From positions 1 to 49,413 of the forward strand of contig CAIWJG010000923.1 in assembly GCA_903912925.1 (NCBI GenBank): a DNA stretch of 49,413 nt. Reading direction: 5' to 3'. The DNA is from an uncultured Verrucomicrobia subdivision 3 bacterium. GTDB lineage: Bacteria; Verrucomicrobiota; Verrucomicrobiia; Limisphaerales; UBA8199. The translations under genes were made by a program, and so were the position numbers. Of the stretch, positions 34,772-43,094 are shown piece after piece (the first letter of the stretch is position 1; each line of letters opens with the position of its first letter). The notes under the pieces are model-generated. The model was not told where the DNA came from. It made no database searches and saw only the letters and a list, made by a program, of their open reading frames with translations.

Positions 34772-35926
34772 ATGATTGAGACAAAGGCAACGACGACCGG
34801 CACCGGTCGCGGGGGCGATGCGCGCAGCCCGCAACCCGAGGTTCGCCCCATCCCCGAACTCCAGACCTATCCACGAGTTGAAATAAGCCAGGATTTGGCC
34901 GGCGCTCAACCCGCCACCGGCAACCCCCGGCACTTCTTCCGCCGCCTGCTCTACGCGCTGCTGGCCGCCGCCGTCACTGCCGCCGCCGCCTGGTCCGCTT
35001 ACCGTTGGTGGGATTATACCCGCATCTGGGTGAAGACGGACAACGCTTACGTCGCCGCGCACATCCACCAGGTGAGTTCGCGCGTGGCCGGCACGGTGAG
35101 CGAAGTGCTGATTGAGGAGAACCAGGTAGTCGCCGCCGGCCAGTTACTCGCCCGGCTGGATGCGCGGGACTTCGAGGTGAAGCGTCAGCAGGCCCTCGCG
35201 CTTTTGGCCCAGGCACGGGCGCAGGTTCAGCCGGCCCAGGCGCGGATTGCGCAGGCGCAATCGGATGTCACGCGTGAGCAAGTTCGTGCCACCAAGGCGC
35301 AGCAAGACCTGGAGCGGGCGAAACAGCTCTCGCAGGGCGGCAACGCGGCCATCTCCCAGCAAGAGTTCGACACCGCGCAGGCGCTGGCCGATGGTGCGCT
35401 GGCAGGCTTGCAGTCGGCCAAATCCGCCCTGCAGGCGGCGGAGGCTGGCATTGGCGTCGTCGAGGCGCAGGTAAAGGTCGCCGAGGCGAATGTCAAAGAG
35501 GCCGAGCTGCAGCTTTCCTACACGGACATCCAGGCTCCTACGGCCGGGCGCATCGGGAAAAAGAACCTGGAATCGGGCAACCGCGTTCAGCCGGGGCAGG
35601 CGCTCCTGGCATTAGTCCAGCCGAACGTATGGGTCGTGGCGAACTTCAAGGAGACGCAGCTTGCTTGCATGAAGCCGGGCCAGGCGGTACGGCTGTGGGT
35701 GGACGCGTTTCCCGGCCGGGAGGTGACGGGCCGGGTCGAGAGCCTCGCTCCTGCCAGCGGCGCACAGTTCGCGTTGCTGCCGCCGGATAACGCGACGGGC
35801 AACTTCACTAAGATCGTCCAGCGCGTTCCCGTGAAGATCGTCTTCGACAACCAAAGCGCCAGCGACCCTGAAGGCCGCCTCGTGCCGGGGCTGTCGGCGA
35901 TCGTGGAGGTGAAGGTGCGTGAGTGA
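34772..35926 (+). CDS. emrA: EmrA/HlyD-type membrane fusion protein
   Basis: This is a periplasmic adaptor of a multidrug or metabolite efflux pump. From the ATG at 34772 the 384-residue protein has a cytoplasmic tail of about 50 residues and one membrane helix (LLYALLAAAVTAAAAWSAYR). Next comes TDNAYVAAHIHQVSSRVAGT, the classic EmrA biotinyl-lipoyl half-motif, then a long alpha-helical hairpin rich in Ala and Gln (LAQARAQVQPAQARIAQAQS). The second lipoyl half and beta barrel follow (LSYTDIQAPTAGRIGKKNLE, SGNRVQPGQ). It acts with the EmrB-like transporter encoded 288 bases downstream and presumably an outer-membrane channel encoded elsewhere. The divergent LysR gene is the likely regulator. 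The assignment is strong. Confidence 0.92.
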   Translation: MIETKATTTGTGRGGDARSPQPEVRPIPELQTYPRVEISQDLAGAQPATGNPRHFFRRLLYALLAAAVTAAAAWSAYRWWDYTRIWVKTDNAYVAAHIHQVSSRVAGTVSEVLIEENQVVAAGQLLARLDARDFEVKRQQALALLAQARAQVQPAQARIAQAQSDVTREQVRATKAQQDLERAKQLSQGGNAAISQQEFDTAQALADGALAGLQSAKSALQAAEAGIGVVEAQVKVAEANVKEAELQLSYTDIQAPTAGRIGKKNLESGNRVQPGQALLALVQPNVWVVANFKETQLACMKPGQAVRLWVDAFPGREVTGRVESLAPASGAQFALLPPDNATGNFTKIVQRVPVKIVFDNQSASDPEGRLVPGLSAIVEVKVRE

Positions 35927-36039
35927 CGCCGCCGGCTAGGTTCTTCCATCGTAGCATCGAACGTGAGTTCGATCATTATTTCCGGTGAGCGGCGCGATCG
36001 GAAAATCAACGCGAGGGAAGAATATGGAGGAGATGGGGA

Positions 36040-36198
36040 CGCCGGGTGCCCTCACCCGGCGGGGGATGACGTTAGAGCCTGAAATCCGAAACCCGAGGAC
36101 CGAAATCCGAAGGAAGGCCGAAATCCGACCGAAGCTTCACCTTGCGCTTGCCGGCTGCGACTTCGGATTCCCTTCACGTTTCACGTTTCACGTTTCAC
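36040..36198. repeat. Mosaic of three dispersed repeats between emrA and emrB
   Basis: Three repeat types follow each other. A hairpin (36040-36061, stem CGCCGGGT/ACCCGGCG) has a near-copy at 36267-36286 inside emrB. Next is an array of GAAATCCGAA/ACCCGAGGAC units (36081-36129), shared with 41344-41400 in a sulfatase gene. Last is a TTCACGT array (36172-36198), the inverse of that at 27123-27165. The gap 35927-36214 holds no other gene. Confidence 0.8.
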
Positions 36199-36214
36199 CC
36201 TGGGGATCACCATA

Positions 36215-37834
36215 ATGAGAGCTGCTGCCCAAAGCCGCTCGGGCACGGCTCACCTCGGGGATGTCGGCCGGGTGCCCCCACCCGGCGCTGATCCTGACCA
36301 CGTGCCGGCGCGGCATTGGGTGGCGCTGTGCGGGGCGATGCTGGGCGCGTTCATGGCGGTGCTGGACATTCAAATCACCAACGCCTCGCTCAATGACATC
36401 CTCGGCTCGCTTGGGGCGACGCTTTCGGAGGGTTCCTGGATATCGACCAGCTACCTGGTAGCGGAGATCATTGTCATCGCGCTGACGGGCTACCTCTCCG
36501 ACGTGTTCTCAGCCCGGCGCTACCTGGTGGTCAATGCCGTCCTGTTTCTGGTCTTTTCCGTGGCCTGCGCCTGGGCGTGGGACCTGACCAGTATGATTGT
36601 CTTTCGAGCGCTGCAAGGCTTCGCCGGCGGGGTGCTCATCCCCATGGCCTTCAATCTGGTGCTGAAGTTGTTGCCGCCGGCCAAGCGCCCGCTGGGTTTC
36701 GCCCTGTTCGGGATGACGGCGACCTTTGCGCCGGCCATTGGGCCAGCCATCGGCGGCTGGCTGACGGACAATTACGGCTGGCCCTCGATCTTCTACTTGA
36801 ACCTCTTGCCCGGCGCGCTGCTCATCGGCGCGGTGGTCTGGGGGCTGGAACCGGAAAAGATGCAGCTCGCGCTGCTGCGGCGTGGCGACTGGTTGGGCAT
36901 AGGCTCGATGGCGATTGGCTTGGGCTCGTTCATCGTGTTCCTCGAAGAGGGCAACCGCAACGACTGGCTCAACTCGCAGTTCATCGCCGCGCTGGGCCTG
37001 ACGGCGGGGGTGTTTCTGACCGCGTTCGTGGTGATCGAGCTGGTGCGGCGCGAGCCGTTCATCAACCTGCGCCTGTTGGCTGACCGCAACTTCGGCCTGG
37101 GCACCATCGTGAGCACGGCCTTTGGGGTGGGGATGTATGGGATGATGTTCCTGCTGCCGGTCTATCTGGCGCAGGTGCAGGGCTACAACGCGCAGCAGAT
37201 CGGCCAGACCATCATGTGGAGCGGCATACCGCAGGTGTTCATGATGCCGGTGGCGGCGCTGTTGATGCGGTGGTTCGACGCTCGAATCCTGCTCACGCTC
37301 GGGCTGGCACTTTTTGGCGGCAGCAGCTTGATGAACAGCACGATGACCAACCTTACCGCTTACGACCAGCTCATCCTGGCGCAACTGGTCCGCGCCCTCG
37401 GTTTGCCGCTGGTGATCGTGCCGCTGACTTCGCTGACGACCGGGCATATCGGACCCCAGCAGTCCGGCTCCGCCTCTGCCCTCTACAATATGTTTCGCAA
37501 CCTGGGCGGCAGCATCGGCATCGCGGTGCTGGCAACGCAGTTGGACCTGCGCGAGAAGTTCCATTCGGTGCGGCTGGGCGAGGGGATCAACGCCTTTAAT
37601 CCCGCAGCGAACGAGCGGCTGGAATCACTGGCCCGGCAGCTCATGGCGCGCGGCGCCGACGCGGTCGCCGCGGGGCAGCAGGCCCTGGGCGCGGTGGCGG
37701 GCCTGGTGCGCCGGGAGGCCTATGTGATGGCCTATGGTGATTGTTTCTATCTGCTCGGCCTCTTGATGTTTTCCATGGTGCTGTTGGTATGGCTGTGCCG
37801 GGGCGTGAAAGGCGGCAGTTTGGCGGCCCATTAG
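36215..37834 (+). CDS. emrB: EmrB/QacA-type (DHA2) drug:H+ antiporter
   Basis: This is a fourteen-helix major-facilitator efflux transporter of 539 residues. The DHA2 signatures are present: LGAFMAVLDIQITNASLNDI in helix 1, then WISTSYLVAEIIVIALTGYL, RALQGFAGGVLIPMAFNLVL, and GPAIGGWLTDNYGWPSIFYL in helix 5 (motif C). It should work with EmrA, encoded upstream, to expel hydrophobic compounds, using the proton gradient. The first 35 residues are odd: residues about 18-24 are encoded by a hairpin repeat whose near-copy lies 227 bases upstream, so the leader appears to derive from a dispersed repeat. The true start could be further in, near residue 40. The transporter class is very secure; the substrate is unknown. 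Confidence 0.92.
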   Translation: MRAAAQSRSGTAHLGDVGRVPPPGADPDHVPARHWVALCGAMLGAFMAVLDIQITNASLNDILGSLGATLSEGSWISTSYLVAEIIVIALTGYLSDVFSARRYLVVNAVLFLVFSVACAWAWDLTSMIVFRALQGFAGGVLIPMAFNLVLKLLPPAKRPLGFALFGMTATFAPAIGPAIGGWLTDNYGWPSIFYLNLLPGALLIGAVVWGLEPEKMQLALLRRGDWLGIGSMAIGLGSFIVFLEEGNRNDWLNSQFIAALGLTAGVFLTAFVVIELVRREPFINLRLLADRNFGLGTIVSTAFGVGMYGMMFLLPVYLAQVQGYNAQQIGQTIMWSGIPQVFMMPVAALLMRWFDARILLTLGLALFGGSSLMNSTMTNLTAYDQLILAQLVRALGLPLVIVPLTSLTTGHIGPQQSGSASALYNMFRNLGGSIGIAVLATQLDLREKFHSVRLGEGINAFNPAANERLESLARQLMARGADAVAAGQQALGAVAGLVRREAYVMAYGDCFYLLGLLMFSMVLLVWLCRGVKGGSLAAH

Positions 37835-37976
37835 GTTCAAGCCTGGCAAAAATGGCCTTGATTTGACGCGGGCTGGCCTCTTAGTGTGGCGGAAATGAAA
37901 TTGTGCCAGAACTAATGCGCTTCCGGAAGGCGAGCGTGAAGACGCAATTTCCTAACACGCAAGACAATTAACAATT

Positions 37977-39440
37977 ATGGCAAACAACCAAAGCTACAAA
38001 GTGAAGTTCTTCAGCGGCGAGGAAGTCCCGCTGGAATTGCACAAGGTCCGAATCGTCCAGAAGCTGAACCTGATCCCGATCGAGGAGCGCCTGAAGGCCA
38101 TCGTCGAAGGAGGGTTTAACACGTTCCTGCTGACCACCAAGACGGTCTACCTGGATATGCTCACCGACAGCGGGACCAACGCGATGAGCGACAATCAGGT
38201 GGCGTCCATGCTGCGGGCGGATGATGCTTATGCCGGCTCGCAGAGCTATATGCGATTGGAAGAGTCCATCCAGGAGGTGTTTAACTGCAAGTATTTCCTG
38301 CCGGTACACCAGGGGCGCGCCGCGGAGAACATCATCTCCAAGGTGTTCATCAAGCCGGGTGATGTGGTCCCGATGAACTATCACTTTACGACCACCAAGG
38401 CGCACATTGAGATCAACGGCGGCTCCATCCTGGAGATTTACACCGACGAAGCGCTCAAGGTAAAGAGCAGCCACCCGTTTAAGGGCAACCTGGACGTGGC
38501 CAAGCTCAGGGAGGTCATCAAGAAGTATGGCGTCGGCAAGGTGGCCTACATCCGACTGGAAGCCTCGACCAACCTGATCGGCGGGCAGCCGTTCTCCATC
38601 GCCAACATGCGCGAGGTGAGGAAAGTGGCGAAGAAACACGGCCTGATGATTGTGCTCGACGCCAGCTTGATCGGGGAGAATGCCTATTTCATCAAACAGC
38701 GCGAGCCGGAGTTCAAGAACAAGTCCATCAAGCAGATCCTGCACGAGATGATCGGCCTGGTTGACCTGACTTATTTCTCGAGCCGCAAGGTCAGCTCGAC
38801 GCGTGGCGGGGGGATTTGCACCAACAACCTCGAAATCCACAACAAGATGAGGGATCTGGTGCCGTTGTTCGAGGGCTTTTACACCTACGGCGGCATGTCC
38901 ATCCGCGAGGTCGAGGCGATGGCCATCGGCCTGATCGAAACGCTCGACGAGACGATCATCTCGCAGTCGCCGAGTTTCATCCGTTACATGGTCAACGAGC
39001 TGGAGCGTCTGGGCGTGCCGGTGGTGACGCCGGCCGGCGGCCTGGGTGTGCACATTGACGCCGGGCAATTCCTGTCGCACGTCCCGCAGAAGGAATACAC
39101 GGCGGGCGCGCTGGCGGCGGCGTTCTTCCTGATTTCCGGTGTGCGCGGTATGGAGCGCGGTACTATCTCCAGCGTTCGCGACGTTAATGGCAACGATGTG
39201 CTGGCGGATATTGAGCTGCTGCGCCTGGCGATGCCGCGCCGTGTATTCACGCTGTCGCAGGTCAAATACGCGATTGACCGGCTGCACTGGCTGTATATGA
39301 ACCGGAAGCTGGTGGGCGGCCTGAAGTTCTACGAGGAGCCTCCCGTGCTGCGCTTCTTTGGCGGCAAGCTCAAGCCCACCAGCCCGTGGCCAGAGAAGCT
39401 CGTGGCTAAGTTCCGGGCGGACTTTGGGGACAGCCTGTAA
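37977..39440 (+). CDS. Tyrosine phenol-lyase/tryptophanase family beta-eliminating lyase
   Basis: This PLP enzyme of 487 residues cleaves aromatic amino acids to phenol or indole, pyruvate and ammonia. Family blocks are clear: MLTDSGTNAMSDNQ, DDAYAGSQSYMRLEESIQEV, PVHQGRAAENIISK, IGGQPFSIANMREVRKVAKK, ENAYFIKQREPEFKNKSI and the end GLKFYEEPPVLRFFGGKL. The PLP lysine should be Lys271 in FSSRKVSSTRGGG, although the usual (G/A)KKD block around it is replaced. At two sites it follows tyrosine phenol-lyase rather than tryptophanase: FTTT at 137-140 (FDTT in tryptophanase) and MERG at 392-395 (VEIG in tryptophanase). The odd active-site loop means a different substrate is possible. It stands alone, followed by a hairpin that may end transcription. 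Confidence 0.85.
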   Translation: MANNQSYKVKFFSGEEVPLELHKVRIVQKLNLIPIEERLKAIVEGGFNTFLLTTKTVYLDMLTDSGTNAMSDNQVASMLRADDAYAGSQSYMRLEESIQEVFNCKYFLPVHQGRAAENIISKVFIKPGDVVPMNYHFTTTKAHIEINGGSILEIYTDEALKVKSSHPFKGNLDVAKLREVIKKYGVGKVAYIRLEASTNLIGGQPFSIANMREVRKVAKKHGLMIVLDASLIGENAYFIKQREPEFKNKSIKQILHEMIGLVDLTYFSSRKVSSTRGGGICTNNLEIHNKMRDLVPLFEGFYTYGGMSIREVEAMAIGLIETLDETIISQSPSFIRYMVNELERLGVPVVTPAGGLGVHIDAGQFLSHVPQKEYTAGALAAAFFLISGVRGMERGTISSVRDVNGNDVLADIELLRLAMPRRVFTLSQVKYAIDRLHWLYMNRKLVGGLKFYEEPPVLRFFGGKLKPTSPWPEKLVAKFRADFGDSL

Positions 39441-39501
39441 GGCAGCCCTACTTACTGCCGAGACCGCGGGATAGACGAAACCGAGCAACCCCTCACCCCA
39501 G

Positions 39502-39528
39502 CCCTCTCCCCTTCGGAAGGGGAGAGGG
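39502..39528. repeat. CCCTCTCCCC hairpin repeat after the lyase gene
   Basis: A perfect 12-base stem (39502-39513 and 39517-39528) with a three-base loop lies about 60 bases past the lyase stop. The sequence type (CCCTCACCCC then CTCTCCCC with its inverse) is a widespread dispersed palindrome in several bacterial phyla. It lacks a T-run but could slow transcription. Confidence 0.65.
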
Positions 39529-39641
39529 AGCAGCCTCGGCAGCTTTGGGGAGTAGCAGCGGACGTCAGTCCGCTCAAACATCCTCCTCAGTATTTAGGTT
39601 TCCGTAAGCCCGTCGACCGGGGTAGCATTGGGCGTATCCGA

Positions 39642-41297
39642 ATGAAGCCGAACCTGCACCGAGACCTCTGCACCACATTAGTCCCAATAGCTTGCGCGGC
39701 AGTCATGCTTGCGGCCGCGCTACTGCCAATGGCCGCCGTCGGCGCCGCCGCTGCGCCCAGGCCCAATATCGTAGTCGTCCTGGTTGACGACATGGGCTTC
39801 TCGGACATCGGCTGCTACGGCAGCGAGATCCCGACGCCGAATCTCGACAAGCTGGCGGCGGGCGGTCTTCGCTTCACCCAGTTCTACAATACCGGCCGTT
39901 GCTGCCCGACACGCGCTTCCGTTCTTACCGGGCTTTATTCGCATCAGACCGGCGTGGGGCACATGATTGAAGACGGTGGCGCGCCCGGTTATCGCGGGCG
40001 GCTCAACGAGAGTTGTGTAACGCTGGGAGAAGTGCTGGGGCCGGCGGGATACTTCACGGCCATGAGCGGCAAATGGCACGTGGGACAGGAGCGTGGAGTT
40101 GTTCCCTGGGAACGCGGCTTCCAACGCAGCCTGAACTCTCCGAAGGGGGGATTCTACTATCCCGAGGGTAAGGAGAAACGGCTTTTCCTCAACGGCAAGG
40201 CGCTGGCCGACGATGCTCCGGAGTTGCCGAAGAACTGGTACACCACCGACCTTTATACCGACTTCGGCATTCGGTTTATTGACGAGGCGCTCGCCGCCAA
40301 GCAGCCCTTCCTGCTCTACCTGGCCTATAATGCACCGCATTTCCCGTTGCAGGCACCTGCGGACGAGATCGCTCAGTTCCGCGGCAAATACAAGATCGGC
40401 TGGGACAAGCTCCGTGAGCAACGCTACGCCCGGCAGAAGGAACTCGGCGTGGTGGACAAGGCATGGCCGCTTTCGCCCCGGCCCGACCTGGTAGCGGCAT
40501 GGGATGCGTTGAGCGAGACAGATAAGGACCGCTATGACCACATCATGGCCATTTACGCTGCGTGCGTGGCGCACATGGACACGGCGGTGGGGCGGTTGGT
40601 GGCGGCGCTCAAGGAACGCAGCGTGCTCGACAACACGCTCATCCTGTTCCTGTCGGACAACGGCGGCAACGCCGAGAGCGGTTCGCGTGGGAGGCTGGAA
40701 GGCGATTCGCCCGGGGCGGGCGGCTCGACGGTCTTCTGCGGTCAGTCGTGGGCAACCTTGGAGAACACCCCGTTCCGTCGGTATAAGCATTTCAACCATG
40801 AGGGAGGCATCGCCACGCCGTTGATCGCCCATTGGCCGGCAGGCATTGCGGCGCGCGGCGAACTACGCGAGCAGCCGGGCCACCTCGTTGATGTCATGGC
40901 CACGTGTGTGGACCTTGCGGGCGCGAAATACCCCGCCGAATTCCACGGTCAAGCGATTCTGCCGATGGAGGGCCGCAGCTTGGTACCGGCTTTCGCGAAC
41001 CAGCCGATCCAGCGTGACGCGCTCTACTGGGAGCATGAAGGGAATGCCGCGGTGCGCGTGGGCGATTGGAAACTGGTGCGGCTGGGGCGGAACGGCGCGT
41101 GGGAACTCTACAACCTCAAGGCCGACCGCACTGAATTGCATGACCTGGCTGCGGTCGAACCCGCCCGCGCGGCGGAACTGGCGGCTAAATGGGAAGCCTG
41201 GGCCGACCGCGCTAATGTGAAACCGTATCCGGGTTCGCCTGAGGCGAATAAGGCCAGCAAGAAGGGGAAGAAGCAGCAGTCGGCACCGGCATCGTAA
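39642..41297 (+). CDS. Exported sulfatase 1 (arylsulfatase-like)
   Basis: This is a formylglycine-dependent sulfatase of 551 residues with a signal peptide (residues 1-38, AVMLAAALLPMAAVGAAAA). The catalytic core is complete: Asp49-Asp50 in VLVDDMGFSD bind calcium, and Cys87 in GRCCPTRASVLTG fits the C-x-P-x-R rule and is the residue turned into formylglycine. The second-half motif is FLSDNGGNAE, and the first has GKWHVGQE. It probably removes sulfate esters from polysaccharide in the periplasm or outside. It is the first of three consecutive sulfatase genes (16-base gap to the next), which differ enough in sequence to suggest different linkages. No formylglycine-generating enzyme is in the window. 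The assignment is very secure; the substrate is unknown. Confidence 0.94.
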   Translation: MKPNLHRDLCTTLVPIACAAVMLAAALLPMAAVGAAAAPRPNIVVVLVDDMGFSDIGCYGSEIPTPNLDKLAAGGLRFTQFYNTGRCCPTRASVLTGLYSHQTGVGHMIEDGGAPGYRGRLNESCVTLGEVLGPAGYFTAMSGKWHVGQERGVVPWERGFQRSLNSPKGGFYYPEGKEKRLFLNGKALADDAPELPKNWYTTDLYTDFGIRFIDEALAAKQPFLLYLAYNAPHFPLQAPADEIAQFRGKYKIGWDKLREQRYARQKELGVVDKAWPLSPRPDLVAAWDALSETDKDRYDHIMAIYAACVAHMDTAVGRLVAALKERSVLDNTLILFLSDNGGNAESGSRGRLEGDSPGAGGSTVFCGQSWATLENTPFRRYKHFNHEGGIATPLIAHWPAGIAARGELREQPGHLVDVMATCVDLAGAKYPAEFHGQAILPMEGRSLVPAFANQPIQRDALYWEHEGNAAVRVGDWKLVRLGRNGAWELYNLKADRTELHDLAAVEPARAAELAAKWEAWADRANVKPYPGSPEANKASKKGKKQQSAPAS

Positions 41298-41313
41298 CAC
41301 GAAGAAGGGATGT

Positions 41314-42990
41314 ATGAAGAGGTTGCTTGCCAGACGGGGGGGGCGAAATCCGAAACCCGAAACCCGAGATCCGAAGGAAGACCGAAATCCGAAATTCGAA
41401 TGGGCTGCGCACGTTCCATGCAAGCGAGGTCGCATCTCGTTTCGGGTTTCGGATTTCGCCCTCCCTCTCCTCCTGTGCCTGCTGCTCCCCCTGGACTCCC
41501 TCTCCGCCCCAGCCGCTCCGCCTAACATCGTCGTCATTCTCGCCGATGACCTCGGCTACGGCGACGTGGGTTGCTATAATGCGCAGTCGAAGATTCCCAC
41601 GCCGCACTTGGACCACCTCGCTGCCGAAGGGATGCGTTTCACCGATGCCCATGCGCCGGATGCGGTCTGCACGCCCACGCGGTATGGACTGCTGACGGGC
41701 CGATACGCTTTCCGCTCGCGGCTCAAGTCTGGCGTCGTGCCGCCCTGGGGGTCACCGCTGATCGAACAGGGGCGGGTCACGCTGCCAGCGTTCCTGCGCC
41801 AGTGCGGCTACGCTACTGCTTGCATCGGCAAATGGCACCTCGGCTGGGATTGGCCAACCACGGACGGCCGCCACGCCGCCAGCAAGGAGGGGCTCGGGAA
41901 CGTGGACTTCAACAAACCCATTCTCAACGGCCCGACATCCAGAGGGTTCGATCTCTATTTCGGCGTGGACCTCCCGAACTACCCCCCGTATTGCTTCATC
42001 GAGAATGACCGCACCGTCGGCATGCCCTCGCTGCCCGCGCCGCTCCAGAAAGGGGCGATCAACCGGCCCGGACCAATGCTGCCTGGTTGGAGTCTGACGA
42101 ACATCATGCCCGAGATCACGCGCCGAGCGGTGCGCTATGTGGAAGCTGCCGCACAGGGCAAGCAGCCGTTCTTCCTCTATTTCCCGCTCACGGCGCCGCA
42201 TTATCCTATTGTGCCCACCGCCGAATTCAAGGGCCGCAGCCAGGCGGGCGATTATGGTGATTTTGTGGCGCAGGTGGACGGCACCGTCGGTGAAGTGCTG
42301 GCTGCGCTGGCCCGCAGCGGCCTGGCGACTAATACGATCGTCGTGTTCACCAGCGACAACGGGCCGGAGTGTGTTGAGGTTGCCCCCGGGGCTTATGAGC
42401 GCATCCGCCGGTACGGCCACTCGAGCATGGAGGGTTTGCGAGGCGTAAAGCGCGACACCTGGGAAGGCGGTCACCGCGTGCCATTCCTGGCACGCTGGCC
42501 GGGCCACATACCCGCAGGCGCGACCAGTGCGGAGACGATCTGCCACGTGGACCTCATGGCCACTTGCGCGGCGCTGCTCGGGGCGAAGCTGCCTCGCGAT
42601 TCTGCTGAAGACAGTTGTAACATCCTGCCCGCCTTGTTGGGCAAGCAGCTCGGGCAGCCGATTCGCGAAGCCACGGTGCTGCACGGTTGCAATGGGAGCT
42701 TTGCCCTGCGGCAGGGCGACTGGGTGCTGATTGATGATCCTAGCGGCGACAATAACGGCGGCAAGAACCACCTGGGCGAGCCCGAGTGGTTTAAGCAGGA
42801 GCGCGGCTACGCGAAGAACGAATTGCCCGGAGAACTCTACAACTTGCGGGACGACCTTCCGGAGCGGCGCAACCTTTACGCCGAGAAGCCTGAGGTGGTG
42901 AAGCGCCTGAAAGCGCTGCTGGAGAAGTATAAAGCCGCGGGACGAAGCACGCCGGGGCCGGCGATGAAGAATACGCAGATGTCCGAATGA
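41314..42990 (+). CDS. Exported sulfatase 2 with a repeat-derived leader
   Basis: This sulfatase of 558 residues resembles the N-acetylgalactosamine-6-sulfatase-like group. Core motifs are Asp78-Asp79 in [14 protein letters not shown], Cys119 in [15 protein letters not shown] (C-T-P-T-R, the formylglycine site), GKWHLGWDW and FTSDNGPEC. The leader is abnormal. Before the hydrophobic signal core ([17 protein letters not shown], residues 49-65) there are about 48 basic, Pro-rich residues, and residues 10-50 are encoded by a 121-base inverted-repeat element. I see no in-frame ATG, GTG or TTG between the element and the signal core, so the repeat appears to be translated. It follows sulfatase 1 by 16 bases and its stop overlaps the first possible start of sulfatase 3 by four bases. 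The enzyme class is very secure. Confidence 0.92.
   Translation: MKRLLARRGGRNPKPETRDPKEDRNPKFEWAAHVPCKRGRISFRVSDFALPLLLCLLLPLDSLSAPAAPPNIVVILADDLGYGDVGCYNAQSKIPTPHLDHLAAEGMRFTDAHAPDAVCTPTRYGLLTGRYAFRSRLKSGVVPPWGSPLIEQGRVTLPAFLRQCGYATACIGKWHLGWDWPTTDGRHAASKEGLGNVDFNKPILNGPTSRGFDLYFGVDLPNYPPYCFIENDRTVGMPSLPAPLQKGAINRPGPMLPGWSLTNIMPEITRRAVRYVEAAAQGKQPFFLYFPLTAPHYPIVPTAEFKGRSQAGDYGDFVAQVDGTVGEVLAALARSGLATNTIVVFTSDNGPECVEVAPGAYERIRRYGHSSMEGLRGVKRDTWEGGHRVPFLARWPGHIPAGATSAETICHVDLMATCAALLGAKLPRDSAEDSCNILPALLGKQLGQPIREATVLHGCNGSFALRQGDWVLIDDPSGDNNGGKNHLGEPEWFKQERGYAKNELPGELYNLRDDLPERRNLYAEKPEVVKRLKALLEKYKAAGRSTPGPAMKNTQMSE
41341..41461. repeat. 121-base inverted-repeat element inside sulfatase 2
   Basis: The left arm begins at 41341 with GGGCGAAATCCGAAACCCGA. 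The right arm (ending at 41461) is its reverse complement: 23 bases are perfect and five more pair after a two-base bulge. The interior holds further GAAATCCGAA units like those at 36081-36129. It lies wholly within the 5' coding part of sulfatase 2. Confidence 0.88.
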
Positions 42991-43013
42991 ACCCTGCAAT
43001 CGGGATGAAAGTT

Positions 43014-43094
43014 GGGAACATCCAACAACCAATGGGCTCGACTGGTAACCTCAGTGGATGTTGGGAGTTGGATGTTGGATGTTGGATGTTCTCC
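43014..43094. repeat. GTTGGAT 7-base array with inverted partner before sulfatase 3
   Basis: Three head-to-tail GTTGGAT units (43067-43087) and a partial fourth lie at the start of sulfatase 3. GGAACATCCAAC (43015-43026) is nearly the inverse of 43081-43093, so the unit can fold back. Read as protein it gives [11 protein letters not shown], a pattern typical of translated intergenic repeats rather than of a real leader. Confidence 0.75.

Noticed and set aside
35985-36215. Small protein gene between emrA and emrB
   Set aside because: Its 76-codon frame is built almost entirely from three dispersed repeats and has no protein-like features.
37968-39581. Minus-strand frame of 537 codons opposite the lyase gene
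   Set aside because: It is rich in His, Gln, Asp and Arg without motifs; the plus-strand frame has unmistakable tyrosine phenol-lyase/tryptophanase homology.
43014-43094. Real N-terminal leader of sulfatase 3
   Set aside because: The residues come from a GTTGGAT array, and a standard signal peptide begins at the in-frame ATG at 43086.
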